Position numbers and translations under genes: made by a program | Part shown: in pieces, positions 23,515 through 31,914 of the stretch | Layout of the letters: each line of letters opens with the position of its first letter | Numbering within the stretch: position 1 is the first letter of the stretch | Assembly: GCA_002350625.1 (NCBI GenBank) | Contig: DEFE01000028.1 | Span: 34,624-98,623, forward strand | Length of the DNA stretch: 64,000 nucleotides | From: Lachnospiraceae bacterium UBA2860 | GTDB lineage: Bacteria; Bacillota; Clostridia; Lachnospirales; Lachnospiraceae | Direction of reading: 5' to 3' | Notes under the pieces: generated by a model | Databases searched by the model: none | What the model was told of the DNA's origin: nothing | The model's input: only the letters and a program-made list of their open reading frames with translations

Positions 23515-26421
23515 TTAGATATCGCAGCCGTGCTCCCGGAAAATCTTCTGAAGGGAAACATACAGCCTGTCTCTGACATAAGAATAATCGTCCTCACTGC
23601 ACTCCGAGCTGACGGACAGCGTCATCTTTCCGCCGCCGTACGCCGTGATCCCGTTGTAAATGGGGCTGCCCAGGATCCGCCTGTCTGTCTCACCGATGGC
23701 AGGGAGCTCCGCCTCCAGGATCTGTCGCAGATCATCTGCGGCGATCTCAGAAGATACCTCTATCTCACAGATGACTTTGGAGTTCAGCTGCGTGCTGTTC
23801 TTAATCATCTTGACATCTCTGTTGCTGAAGGTGATCACATCGCCTTCTTTGGTCAGAAGCTTAATGCAGCGGACGCCGATCTCCACTACCCTGCCCGATA
23901 TGTCCGGGCTTCCATAAACCGCGACCTCTACATTGTCTCCCGCATGGACAGTTCCCTCGAATACCAAGGTCAGACCGGCAATAATGTCAGAAACAAAATT
24001 CTGCGCGCCCAGGGAAATGGCCAGGGCCAGGGATCCCATGCCGGCTGCAATCGCCGCCGGGCTGAATCCGAGATATTCGAAGATCTTGATCAGGGAGACG
24101 AATAACGCCACATATAGAAAGACATTGGCGAGGAGGCGGAAGATCGTCTTTCCCTTTGAGGCTGAAAAATAAGCCAGGACAGTCATCAGGATGCGCAGAC
24201 CGATCACAAGCAGTACGATTTTTGACATGAGGATCAGAATCGCGGCGATCGCGAAGAGATTGAATCCTCTCTCCCACTCATCGGCGATCACATAGCGGTA
24301 AACCGTATTCTTCGTGACAGCCGAGTTGATATTCATGACGCAGATCAGCACCAGCATGATGACGCCCATGGCGATTTCCATGGCTGCCATGCCATTTTGC
24401 GGGGGCGTGGCCGCGGCAATCGTCCTCCGGATGGGACCCATCTTATTCTTCGGATCTTCAGCCCCTTTCTCGTTCTTGTACGCATTGAAGAATGCATCCG
24501 TATAGCCGGAGAGTGTTCTCCAGGAAAGAAGGCTGTAAATGATAAGAAACAGGATACTGCCGACAGCCGCAAGGATAATCATCTCGAGGAAGAAAGTGGT
24601 TTTCGGGCCTCTATAATAGCTGATAACGCAGTCCGATGCGCCTGTCCATGCAAGAATCTCCGGCGTCTCCATGGATTCGGAAGTGACGAAATAATCCCCC
24701 TCCTCTGTCTTCAGGGTCTTCACCAGGGAGCCCTTCAGTTCCGTATCGGCAGGCCCCAGCGCGCTGATCTGATTCCCTTCCAGCCCTTTGTCGCTGGAAA
24801 CAAGGATCTGCCCGCTGACCGAATCCGCGATCAGGAAGGTCGTCTCAGGGTCGGTAAAACCGGCGAATATTTCTCTGACCGTCTTTTCCGGATCTATGTC
24901 GTAATTTGTCAGCGCGGGAATATCGACGCAAAGCATCATCACGCCGTACGTATCGCCGCCGGGTGCACCGTCCTCAATCCGGATGCCCAGCCGCATCTCG
25001 TTCAGCCCTGTCACCTCGTCCGTCTCCAGGCCATGGACGACGTTCGGCACGCCTCGCAGAATCCGCCTGAAATCGTAAGTCGTGGAGCTCGGATCCGCAC
25101 TGAGTTCAAGCCCGGTCCACCGGCCGCTGCTCACCGTTTCGCGCCCGTCCGCGTCATACAGGGTAATAGCCGAGGCTGATATGCTGTCCGCCAGCGTCGC
25201 GAGAACCTCAGCGTCCCGCAGCTGGGGATAAGTATCAAGAAGCCCGGCGATCTGATTGCCGTACTCGAGATAGACATCCTGAAAGGATCTCATATTATCG
25301 CTGTATCGCTCCGTAAACATGTCAAGGCTGTCATTGAGCATGCCAAGGCGCGCCCGCCCTCTCACGACATCGTCATACATCCCGTTCAGCGCATAACTGA
25401 ACATGCCGAGAACAGCGATGATGACCAATCCGAAGAACCCGAAAAGAGACGCAGTCGACCTGGCGCGGGAGGGCGTATATTTTTTCTCCTCCTCCGGCGT
25501 CAGGATATTATTGCGCACATAGGGATAGAGAGAAAAGCCGGTGACAAGCAGCATGATCACAAGGATCATCAGGGCTGCAATCATATAGCCGCCCTGGACG
25601 AATACCTTCGCGTACAGGTTCGGCACAGGCTCGAGCATAATGACATAGCCGGCCGGCGCTTCCGACGCCCCCGAAGCGTAGATAAACGAGGCGCCGTCAT
25701 AGGTCAGTTTTCCGGAAGCTTTCGCATCATTCTTCGCCAGATCATCCGGTGTCAGTCCCAGATCCTGAAGGCTTTCACAATTCTCAAAATAACGGGTATT
25801 CCTGTAAAGAATCTCCGGGGCCTCTCCGCTTTCCGGGTCGCCGGATACAAACACGGCCGGCATGTCATAGGCGATCTCAATCCACTTCAGGATGCCGGCG
25901 ACATTGACGGTTTGCCTTACGATATCTTCAATGACGGTATCTTCATACCATGTGACATAATAACTGGAGGTGCCGCTGATTTGGCTGTAGGCCACAAAGG
26001 TGTCCGGCTGATTCGGCGCCGCGAAGGATCCCCGGTTTCCCTTAAGCAAAGACGTACTGAGCCCGAGGGCTTGCGCCGCAGGATCTGAGATGGCCGGTTC
26101 GCCGTCCGGGACGCTGATCACAAGGCTGTTCTCGCGGAGCCCCTCCGGCTCACCCGCATCGTCTATGACACTTTGAAGCGCAAGCGATGCCACAACCGCC
26201 TCTACCTCATAGCGGCTGATAATTCTCTTTTCATAATCCGACCACGCATCGGACAGCGTAGATACGGCGACATTGATTGCTTCCCGGGTCTGCGGCTTTT
26301 CTTTGTCAGCTTCAGAGGAAACCCTTCTTAAATTCAGCAAGGCGACAATCCAGCTGAATGCAATGACTAAGCCGACGGCAAGAAGAACCGTTGATATGAC
26401 CCTCCAGCGAAATCCCTTCAA
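23515..26421 (-). CDS. Giant MscS-like channel with two extracytoplasmic regions
   Basis: A 968-residue membrane protein starting at TTG 26421, 7 bases after AAGGAG. Residues about 8-28 are a first membrane segment, 30-275 an extracytoplasmic sensor-like region, 278-305 and 328-347 membrane segments, 348-600 a second extracytoplasmic region that looks like a Cache fold (SITLYDADGRETVSS, MRLGIRIEDG, TYGVMMLCVDIP), then several membrane segments. Residues about 770-968 are a full MscS module: pore helix GMGSLALAISLGAQNFVSDIIAG, beta domain VFEGTVHAGDNVEV and the alpha/beta C-terminus. Ordinary MscS has 286 residues. The two large outer regions suggest ligand or wall sensing coupled to channel opening (inference). 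A paralogue lies at 47323. Confidence 0.8.
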   Translation of the reverse strand: MKGFRWRVISTVLLAVGLVIAFSWIVALLNLRRVSSEADKEKPQTREAINVAVSTLSDAWSDYEKRIISRYEVEAVVASLALQSVIDDAGEPEGLRENSLVISVPDGEPAISDPAAQALGLSTSLLKGNRGSFAAPNQPDTFVAYSQISGTSSYYVTWYEDTVIEDIVRQTVNVAGILKWIEIAYDMPAVFVSGDPESGEAPEILYRNTRYFENCESLQDLGLTPDDLAKNDAKASGKLTYDGASFIYASGASEAPAGYVIMLEPVPNLYAKVFVQGGYMIAALMILVIMLLVTGFSLYPYVRNNILTPEEEKKYTPSRARSTASLFGFFGLVIIAVLGMFSYALNGMYDDVVRGRARLGMLNDSLDMFTERYSDNMRSFQDVYLEYGNQIAGLLDTYPQLRDAEVLATLADSISASAITLYDADGRETVSSGRWTGLELSADPSSTTYDFRRILRGVPNVVHGLETDEVTGLNEMRLGIRIEDGAPGGDTYGVMMLCVDIPALTNYDIDPEKTVREIFAGFTDPETTFLIADSVSGQILVSSDKGLEGNQISALGPADTELKGSLVKTLKTEEGDYFVTSESMETPEILAWTGASDCVISYYRGPKTTFFLEMIILAAVGSILFLIIYSLLSWRTLSGYTDAFFNAYKNEKGAEDPKNKMGPIRRTIAAATPPQNGMAAMEIAMGVIMLVLICVMNINSAVTKNTVYRYVIADEWERGFNLFAIAAILILMSKIVLLVIGLRILMTVLAYFSASKGKTIFRLLANVFLYVALFVSLIKIFEYLGFSPAAIAAGMGSLALAISLGAQNFVSDIIAGLTLVFEGTVHAGDNVEVAVYGSPDISGRVVEIGVRCIKLLTKEGDVITFSNRDVKMIKNSTQLNSKVICEIEVSSEIAADDLRQILEAELPAIGETDRRILGSPIYNGITAYGGGKMTLSVSSECSEDDYSYVRDRLYVSLQKIFREHGCDI

Positions 26422-26489
26422 TTCCCAGCTCCTTTACAGCGAACACATATTCTCATCGTGTCAAAAACTGCGGGCACCGGCGCTTTACA

Positions 26490-26599
26490 CAGCGTTTCCC
26501 GCAGCATAAATCAGCGTTTCCCGCCGCATAAATCAGCATTTCCCGCCGCTTTTATCAGCGTTTTCCCGCCGCTTTTATCAGTTTTTTCACCGCATAGAC
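26490..26599. repeat. 22-bp tandem repeat at the 3' end of the ubiB fragment
   Basis: Five head-to-tail copies of a 22-23 bp unit (26490, 26512, 26534, 26556, 26579), the plus-strand consensus being CAGCGTTTCCCGCCGC followed by ATAAAT or TTTTAT. The last two copies encode the C-terminal tail of the UbiB-like fragment on the minus strand (VYAVKKL-IKAAGKR-stop), and the other copies continue past the stop codon towards the MscS-like gene. The array looks like slippage duplication of the gene end. Confidence 0.8.
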
Positions 26600-27499
26600 C
26601 GCCAGGGCGATGGAAAGCGCGAAGCCGGCCACCGCAAACAGCGGAACGCCGTCGACGAGAGGCGGCACCGAAGCGCTGTAGACCCTGCAGGATCCGCTGA
26701 AGATGACGCAGGCAAAGATGGCAAGGACGACATTTTTGATCACGTCGACCAGAACCTGCAGCGGCTCCTCATAGCCCGTCAGCTCAAAGCTGATCTTCGT
26801 CCTGCCCTTCACCAGGTTCCGGAGCGCATCCACGGCGAGCCCCGGCATCTTTACCGTTCGCGCCGCTGAGGCCGCTATGGATTCCATAGAGGAGGTCAGC
26901 TTCTCTTTGACATCGAAGTTGTCTTTTGCTCTCGAAAGCAGCTTTTCCTGAAGGAAACCGAACAGATCGAGCTCCGGGCACAGCTCCTCCAGCACGCCTT
27001 CCATCGTCACCAGGCTCCGGACCATCATCGTATACGCCGGGGAGACGACAATATGATGCTCGTTGAGGAGGTCCGTCAGCTCCAGCATCAGCTGCCCGAC
27101 ATCCATATCCTTAAGGCTCGTCGCCGACATATACCTGGTGCTGATGCCCTCCAGGTCGTCCATGAGGCGCGCCTTGTTGAGCTTCCCGCGCACGGTGCCC
27201 ATTTGAAGCGCCGCATTGGTCAGGCCCTCCACATCCTCCTGCACGAGCGTAAAGATCAGGTTCTGAACCGCGGCGATATTGCCCTCACTGAGCTGCCCCA
27301 CCATGCCGAAGTCGATCCAGTAGGGAACGCCGTCCATAAGCATAATATTCCCCTGATGCGGGTCGCCGTGGAAGAATCCCGCGTCCAGCACCTGGTGCAG
27401 ATAGTTGTTCGCGAGTGCTTTCCCGATCTCCAGACGGTCATAGCCGTCCTCCACAAGGCGCTCTTTATGCGACAGGGAGTATCCGTCGACATAGGTCAT
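26555..27499 (-). pseudogene. ubiB: UbiB/ABC1-family kinase-like gene, 5' truncated
   Basis: A 314-residue reading frame that corresponds only to the C-terminal part of an ABC1/UbiB/AarF atypical kinase (family length about 500-550). It begins in the middle of the kinase core at MTYVDGYSL, keeps the catalytic loop FHGDPHQGNIM and the DFG-like WIDFGMVGQL, and ends with two membrane helices typical of UbiB. The N-lobe, with the KxGQ motif and ATP-binding alanine loop, is missing: upstream of 27499 the sequence turns abruptly A+T-rich and non-coding, and there is no ribosome site. It is most likely a remnant left by a deletion or rearrangement. The stop codon lies inside a 22-bp tandem repeat. 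Confidence 0.75.
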
Positions 27500-27613
27500 A
27501 CCATATTAATGCGAGTAAATATTGTGAACAGTGTGTCTATGTTTTTTACACTTATCTCTGATCTGCATATTATCGCAATCTTCCTCCCATTGTTTTTCAA
27601 ATTATTACAGATT

Positions 27614-27657
27614 TGTTACATTTGTATATTGTTTCTGTTACGCTTCTGTGGTATGGT
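27614..27657 (+). promoter_or_regulatory. Promoter and direct repeats before the NlpC/P60 gene
   Basis: TTGTTT (27629-27634), 17 bases and TATGGT (27652-27657) form a plausible promoter. TGTTAC occurs at 27614-27619 and 27636-27641, 22 bp apart, on the same face of the helix around the -35 box. The motif resembles half-sites of WalR-type regulators of wall hydrolases, but the spacing differs from the WalR consensus. The 194-bp gap (27500-27693) is otherwise A+T-rich and holds nothing else I recognise. Confidence 0.4.
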
Positions 27658-27693
27658 ATGTGCATCGAAATTCTGATCAATGAGGAAAAACTT

Positions 27694-28575
27694 ATGCGAA
27701 TAAAGAAGTCTCTGTTTCTGACATTACTTATGCTGACACTTTCGCTCACGGCGTGTTTTTCTGCTTTCTCTGTTTACGCCGCAGAGACGAAAACCGTCAG
27801 CGTCACACTAAAAAAAGCGCCTAAGCTGAAAAAGAAAACCGTCCGTCTCGGAAACAACGTCCGGTTTAAGATCAAGTACGGGAAAAAAATCGTCGCAAAT
27901 GAAGCCATCTCTTTTACTTCTTCCCGCCCGGCCGTCGCTTCGGTTGAGAAGGACGGCACCGTTGTTCTCAGAAAAAAAGGCTATACGGTCATCACGGCTG
28001 TTTACAAAAAGCGCTATGCCAGAGTGCGCCTCAAGGTAAAAGCGTCAAATGCCGTCGCCTCGAGCAGTTCCAATCAGGATCTGTCCAAATATGAGCTTCC
28101 GGATGACGTGCTGGCCATCGAGGAGTGGCTGAATTCTTCTGACGTCACGTATTTTACGGATGAGTCGGAAGTGCCCTCTTCAAGCTCTTCCAGTTCTTCC
28201 AGTTCTTCAAGCGCTTCGGGCTCGCTTCGCAGCCGGCTTGTCGAGTACGCGAAAAGCTTTGTCGGTGTCCTGCCGTATGTCTGGGGCGGCAACTCCCTCT
28301 CCTCCGGCACGGACTGCTCCGGCTTCGTGCATCTGATCTACGCGCACTTCGGCATGAGCGTTCCGAGAACGGCAAGCGATTTCCAGAGCATGTCGAACAT
28401 CTCGAAGAGTGAGCTTCAGCCGGGCGACCTGGTCTGCTACAAATACGGCGGACATGTCGCACTGTATATCGGCAACGACAAGGTCGTGCACGCGAAAGGC
28501 GCCAACTACGGCACCTGCATCGACAGCATGTACTACGGCACGCCGACAGGCTATGTCAGGATCATCAAAAACTGA
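27694..28575 (+). CDS. Secreted NlpC/P60 peptidoglycan hydrolase with Ig-like domain
   Basis: A 293-residue exported wall hydrolase. Start ATG 27694 follows GAGGA; the frame continues upstream without ribosome site. Residues 1-29 are a signal peptide ending VYAAE. Residues 30-118 form a lysine-rich Big-like domain (LKKAPKLKKKTVRLGN, ISFTSSRPAVASVEKDGTVVL). A serine-rich linker with 12 consecutive Ser (about 161-172) leads to the NlpC/P60 domain: catalytic Cys in GTDCSGFVHLIYAH, His in GGHVALYIG and a third polar residue in VVHAKG. Such enzymes cut the D-gamma-Glu-DAP bond. The basic Ig-like domain may hold the enzyme at the anionic wall. Confidence 0.9.
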   Translation: MRIKKSLFLTLLMLTLSLTACFSAFSVYAAETKTVSVTLKKAPKLKKKTVRLGNNVRFKIKYGKKIVANEAISFTSSRPAVASVEKDGTVVLRKKGYTVITAVYKKRYARVRLKVKASNAVASSSSNQDLSKYELPDDVLAIEEWLNSSDVTYFTDESEVPSSSSSSSSSSSSASGSLRSRLVEYAKSFVGVLPYVWGGNSLSSGTDCSGFVHLIYAHFGMSVPRTASDFQSMSNISKSELQPGDLVCYKYGGHVALYIGNDKVVHAKGANYGTCIDSMYYGTPTGYVRIIKN

Positions 28576-28590
28576 GCATTTTCATTCCCG

Positions 28591-28620
28591 CCCGGGCGCT
28601 TCACAGCGTCCGGGTTTTAT
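28591..28620 (+). terminator. Terminator of the NlpC/P60 gene
   Basis: CCCGGGCGCT, loop TCAC and AGCGTCCGGG (one G-T wobble) followed by TTTTAT and a further TTTT. Confidence 0.85.
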
Positions 28621-28644
28621 CTTTTGCGGATTTATGATAAAATT

Positions 28645-28658
28645 TAAGTAATTACTTA
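28645..28658. promoter_or_regulatory. 14-bp perfect palindrome upstream of the flavoprotein gene
   Basis: TAAGTAATTACTTA is a perfect palindrome about 140 bases before the flavoprotein start codon, next to A+T-rich sequence with -10-like hexamers (TATGAT, TAAAAT). Its form resembles MarR- or ArsR-type operators. No regulator gene is adjacent. The 135-base leader that follows contains GGGAGGTGAG near 28694 but no convincing leader peptide. Confidence 0.4.
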
Positions 28659-28794
28659 GAGAACGGCAAAACAGATAAACCGGCCAGATCAGGGAGGTGA
28701 GTTTACGGACATCTGATCTATATAGATTCTTTCAAAGAAATATCATGAAATTGAACGCTCCGCCGAAATCTTATCTTGCATAAAGGGGATAATC

Positions 28795-29793
28795 ATGAAA
28801 AAGAAGATACTGGGAATTTCATTCGGAAGAAAGATGAGCAACTGTGACATCATGGTTAAGCACGCGCTGATGGAGTGCGAAAAAGCCGGCTGCGAGACAG
28901 CTTTCATCCGGGCAGATGATCTGAACATCACAAACTGCAACGGCTGCATCTCCTGCGTGATCGGCATGATGACCGGCCGCGGCCGCGGCTACTGCGTGCG
29001 CCACGATGATTTTGATATCCTCGATGAGTGCGTGATGCAGTCTGACGGCCTCATCCTGGCCTGCCCCACTTATGAGACTTCCGTCACCGGAAGGTTCAAA
29101 ACCATCTGCGACCGCATCGGGCCCAGCCACGACATCACATTCCGCCAGGCTGCCTACGATGAAGGCAAAGCGGCAGGCAAGCCGGAAGAGCAGCTCCCGG
29201 ATGCGCGCACCTTCAAAAAACGCTCCGCGGCACTGATTTCCGTGGGCGGCGCCATGACGGAGAACTGGATTGCGCTGACGCTGCCGATGATGTATGAATT
29301 CACTTTCCCCTGGGGCATCGACGTGATTGACGCGGTGGAATACTACGGCGCGATGGCCCACGAGTCCGTCCTCGGTTATCCGGAGATGATGGACCGCATG
29401 ACGAAGGTCGGTCAAAATCTTCTCGCTTCGATCAATGCGGAGACAGAGGAAGAGCGTCTGAAATGGAGAGGCGACGAAGAAGGCGTATGTCCGGTCTGCC
29501 ATACGCGCCTGCTCCAGGTCTCCCATGACGGAAAGTCGGTGGACTGCGTCGTCTGCGGCAGCCATGGGACAGCGAGCATCGAGGATGGAAAGATCAAGGT
29601 CCATTTCACGCAGGAAGAGCAGGATCGCTCCCGCCTCCGCTGGAACGGCAAGCTTGAGCATTCCACGGAGATCAAGACTCAGGCACAGCCCTCCGGAACC
29701 ATTAAGAATCTGAAGGAGCTGAAAGCACCCTACGCGGCGTTTAACCCGGGCACCTTTGCGCCGGACAAAAGCGCCTGCGGCAATATAAAGTAA
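28795..29793 (+). CDS. Flavodoxin-like NAD(P)H:FMN oxidoreductase with C-terminal zinc ribbon
   Basis: A 332-residue cytosolic protein. Residues 1-205 are an iron-sulfur-flavoprotein/NADPH-dependent FMN reductase fold: KKKILGISFGRKMSNCDIMVKHAL (phosphate loop), ITNCNGCISCVIG with the cysteine pair of the flavoprotein family, LILACPTYETSVTGRFKTICDRIG (isoalloxazine loop) and ALISVGGAMTENW. After residue 220 comes an additional ribbon with CPVCHTRLLQVSHDGKSVDC and VVCGSHG, four cysteines that could bind zinc. Family members move electrons from NAD(P)H to quinones, metals or other small acceptors. The gene is monocistronic with a long leader and strong terminator. Exact acceptor unknown. Confidence 0.78.
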   Translation: MKKKILGISFGRKMSNCDIMVKHALMECEKAGCETAFIRADDLNITNCNGCISCVIGMMTGRGRGYCVRHDDFDILDECVMQSDGLILACPTYETSVTGRFKTICDRIGPSHDITFRQAAYDEGKAAGKPEEQLPDARTFKKRSAALISVGGAMTENWIALTLPMMYEFTFPWGIDVIDAVEYYGAMAHESVLGYPEMMDRMTKVGQNLLASINAETEEERLKWRGDEEGVCPVCHTRLLQVSHDGKSVDCVVCGSHGTASIEDGKIKVHFTQEEQDRSRLRWNGKLEHSTEIKTQAQPSGTIKNLKELKAPYAAFNPGTFAPDKSACGNIK

Positions 29794-29807
29794 AAGAGTC
29801 CAGTAAG

Positions 29808-29840
29808 AAGCGGCCGGTAATCACCGGCCGCTTTGTTTTT
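29808..29840 (+). terminator. Terminator of the flavoprotein gene
   Basis: AAGCGGCCGGT, loop AATC and ACCGGCCGCTT followed by TGTTTTT. The convergent PTS operon ends at 29872 and may use the same stem, though its U-run in that direction is poor. Confidence 0.85.
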
Positions 29841-29871
29841 CAAATAGCGGCGTCCGGAAACGGCAGTCGTT

Positions 29872-31914
29872 TCACCCTTTGATCCTGACGACGATCACCA
29901 TGGGATTAAAGCCCTTCTCTCGGATCAGCGCAAGATCCGCCTCCATGACGATCTGTCCCTCTTCTACGCGCTGTCCTTCCTCCACCTTGACAGCGAATCC
30001 CTCGCCGTTCAGCCGGACCGTATCTATCCCGACATGAACCAGAATCTCTGTGTCACCATTTGCGAAAGAAATGGCATGGCGCGCCTTCGCCACCGTCTTG
30101 ACGGTGCCGCTGATCGGGGCATAGATCGTGCCGTCTGTCGGCAGGATGCCGAGGCAGGTGCCTAAGAGGCCGCTCGCAAAGGCTTCGTCCGGGATCTCCT
30201 CCATCGGGATGAGTTCGCCGTCGGCCGGCGCTTTGATGTGCGCGCGCTCCGGCGCTGCTTGCCCTGCAGCGGGTCCCGTCTCCGCAGGCATGCCGGCGGG
30301 TCCCGGCGCTGCGGCGCTTGCGTTAAGTCCCGCCTCCACGTCAGCGACCGTTTTCCGGATCTGCGCCAGTTTGCCGACAGATACGGACAGCTCGTCCACG
30401 CCGAGGCGGAGCAGCCGCTCTATGGCGGCCGGGTTTCCGCCGAGCTCGCCGCAGATCGTCACAGGGATCCCCTGACCGTGCGCGGCCTCCACCGTGAGAG
30501 CGATCATGCGGAATACCGCTTCGTTAAGCGGATTGCAGTACTCGTCGAGGTTCTGCGTCTCTCTGTCAATGGCCAGGGTGTACTGCATGAGGTCATTGGT
30601 CCCGATACTGAAAAAGCTGACCTTCTCAGCGAGCTCCGGCGCGATCATCACAGAGGCGGGCGTCTCAATCATGATCCCGAGCTCCGGGATGCGGTAAGGC
30701 AGAGCTCTTTGCGCAAGCTCCTCAGCAGCCTTATTGATTTCCTCCAAGGTCTCGTCGATTTCCCACACTTCCGTAACCATGGGAACCATGATTTTCAGAT
30801 TTCCTGCAGCCGCGGCGCGCAGGAGCGCCCGCAGCTGTGTCCGGAACACTTCGCGATATGCGAGGGATGCCCTGAGTCCCCGCATCCCGAGCGCCGGATT
30901 CGGCTCCCCGGGGATCGGCAGCCATTCCGCCTGCTTGTCCGAGCCGAGGTCCATCGTCCGGATCACTACGTCCCCGCCGGCCGCGGCGGAGACAATGCGC
31001 TCATAGGCGGCAAGCTGCTCCTCCTCGGAAGGCGCGCTCTTGCGGTTCAGGAACAGAAACTCCGACCGCACAAGCCCGATGCCGCCTCCCTTTGCCGCCG
31101 GCAGCCTGTCAAGCTCCATCGGCCCGGAGATGCTGGCTGTGACGCGCGTCTTCGTGGCGCTTAAGGCCGCCGCTGCATCTGCCGTCTGCCTCTCTTCAAG
31201 AGCCGCCTCCATCCGCTCCTCAGCCGCCTCCCATGCATCCTCCGGAGGATTGATGACGACACAGCCTTTTTTGCCGTCGAGGATCAGCCTGTCTCCGTCC
31301 CGGATCTCTTCCGCCGGCGTCTTTAATCCATACAGGTAAGGGACGCCCAGATTTCCCGCGAGAACGGACACGTGCGACGTGGGAGATCCTTTCTCCGTGA
31401 CGATGCCCAGGATGAGGCCCGGTTCCGTCAGGGATACGTCGCTCGGGCTCAGTTCGTCGCTGACAAGGATGCACGGCGCTTCCGGAAGCTTTCTCTCACT
31501 TCCCGTGAGAATGCCGATGAGATGGGCGGTCAGGCCCTTCACGTCCGCGCATCGCTCCATGATGTAGGCATTGCCGCTCGCGGACAGTCCCTCACAGACC
31601 GATGCCTCCGCCTTTTTCAGGGCGTCGACCGCGCTCAGCTGCTCCTCTTCAATCAGCGCTGCAGCCCGCCCGGCGTACTCCTCCGCATGCAGCAGCATGC
31701 GTTCCGCCTCCACGAGCTCCGCCTCCTGCCTGCTCTTCAGATGGCTCTGCGCCCCGAGACGCCTGTCGAGTTCCGCGACAGCTGCGGCGAGCCGCTCTGC
31801 TTCCACCGGGGGGATTCCCTGCTGATAGATGGCGGCCTCTGCCCTCCGGCAGACAAACGCGGGGCCTGCGGAGAATCCGCTTTGCGCGACCTTCGCCTTC
31901 ATTTTCCTCATCAC
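29872..31914 (-). CDS. PTS enzyme I - EIIA(Glc-type) fusion
   Basis: A 680-residue cytosolic phosphotransferase. Residues 1-560 are enzyme I: phospho-His in GSPTSHVSVLAGNLGVPYL, PEP-binding LVRSEFLF and PNPALGMRGLRA, SIGTNDLMQYTLAIDR, and the C-terminal catalytic Cys in TICGELGG. An Ala/Pro/Gly-rich linker (about 555-580) leads to a class Glc EIIA domain (585-680) with HAISF and ILVHVGIDTVRLNGEGF, which holds the active His. Free-standing enzyme I has about 570 residues. The start is GTG 31914 (or ATG 31911), overlapping the IIC-IIB-HPr gene by 4 bases. Together the two proteins contain every PTS step. Confidence 0.92.
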   Translation of the reverse strand: MMRKMKAKVAQSGFSAGPAFVCRRAEAAIYQQGIPPVEAERLAAAVAELDRRLGAQSHLKSRQEAELVEAERMLLHAEEYAGRAAALIEEEQLSAVDALKKAEASVCEGLSASGNAYIMERCADVKGLTAHLIGILTGSERKLPEAPCILVSDELSPSDVSLTEPGLILGIVTEKGSPTSHVSVLAGNLGVPYLYGLKTPAEEIRDGDRLILDGKKGCVVINPPEDAWEAAEERMEAALEERQTADAAAALSATKTRVTASISGPMELDRLPAAKGGGIGLVRSEFLFLNRKSAPSEEEQLAAYERIVSAAAGGDVVIRTMDLGSDKQAEWLPIPGEPNPALGMRGLRASLAYREVFRTQLRALLRAAAAGNLKIMVPMVTEVWEIDETLEEINKAAEELAQRALPYRIPELGIMIETPASVMIAPELAEKVSFFSIGTNDLMQYTLAIDRETQNLDEYCNPLNEAVFRMIALTVEAAHGQGIPVTICGELGGNPAAIERLLRLGVDELSVSVGKLAQIRKTVADVEAGLNASAAAPGPAGMPAETGPAAGQAAPERAHIKAPADGELIPMEEIPDEAFASGLLGTCLGILPTDGTIYAPISGTVKTVAKARHAISFANGDTEILVHVGIDTVRLNGEGFAVKVEEGQRVEEGQIVMEADLALIREKGFNPMVIVVRIKG

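Noticed and set aside
28164..28222. TC-rich microsatellite as a separate repeat element
   Set aside because: It encodes the poly-Ser linker of the NlpC/P60 protein and is explained by that.
28690..28785. Leader peptide upstream of the flavoprotein gene
   Set aside because: GGGAGGTGAG gives a GTG too close to the ribosome site, and the encoded 28-mer has no sign of selection.
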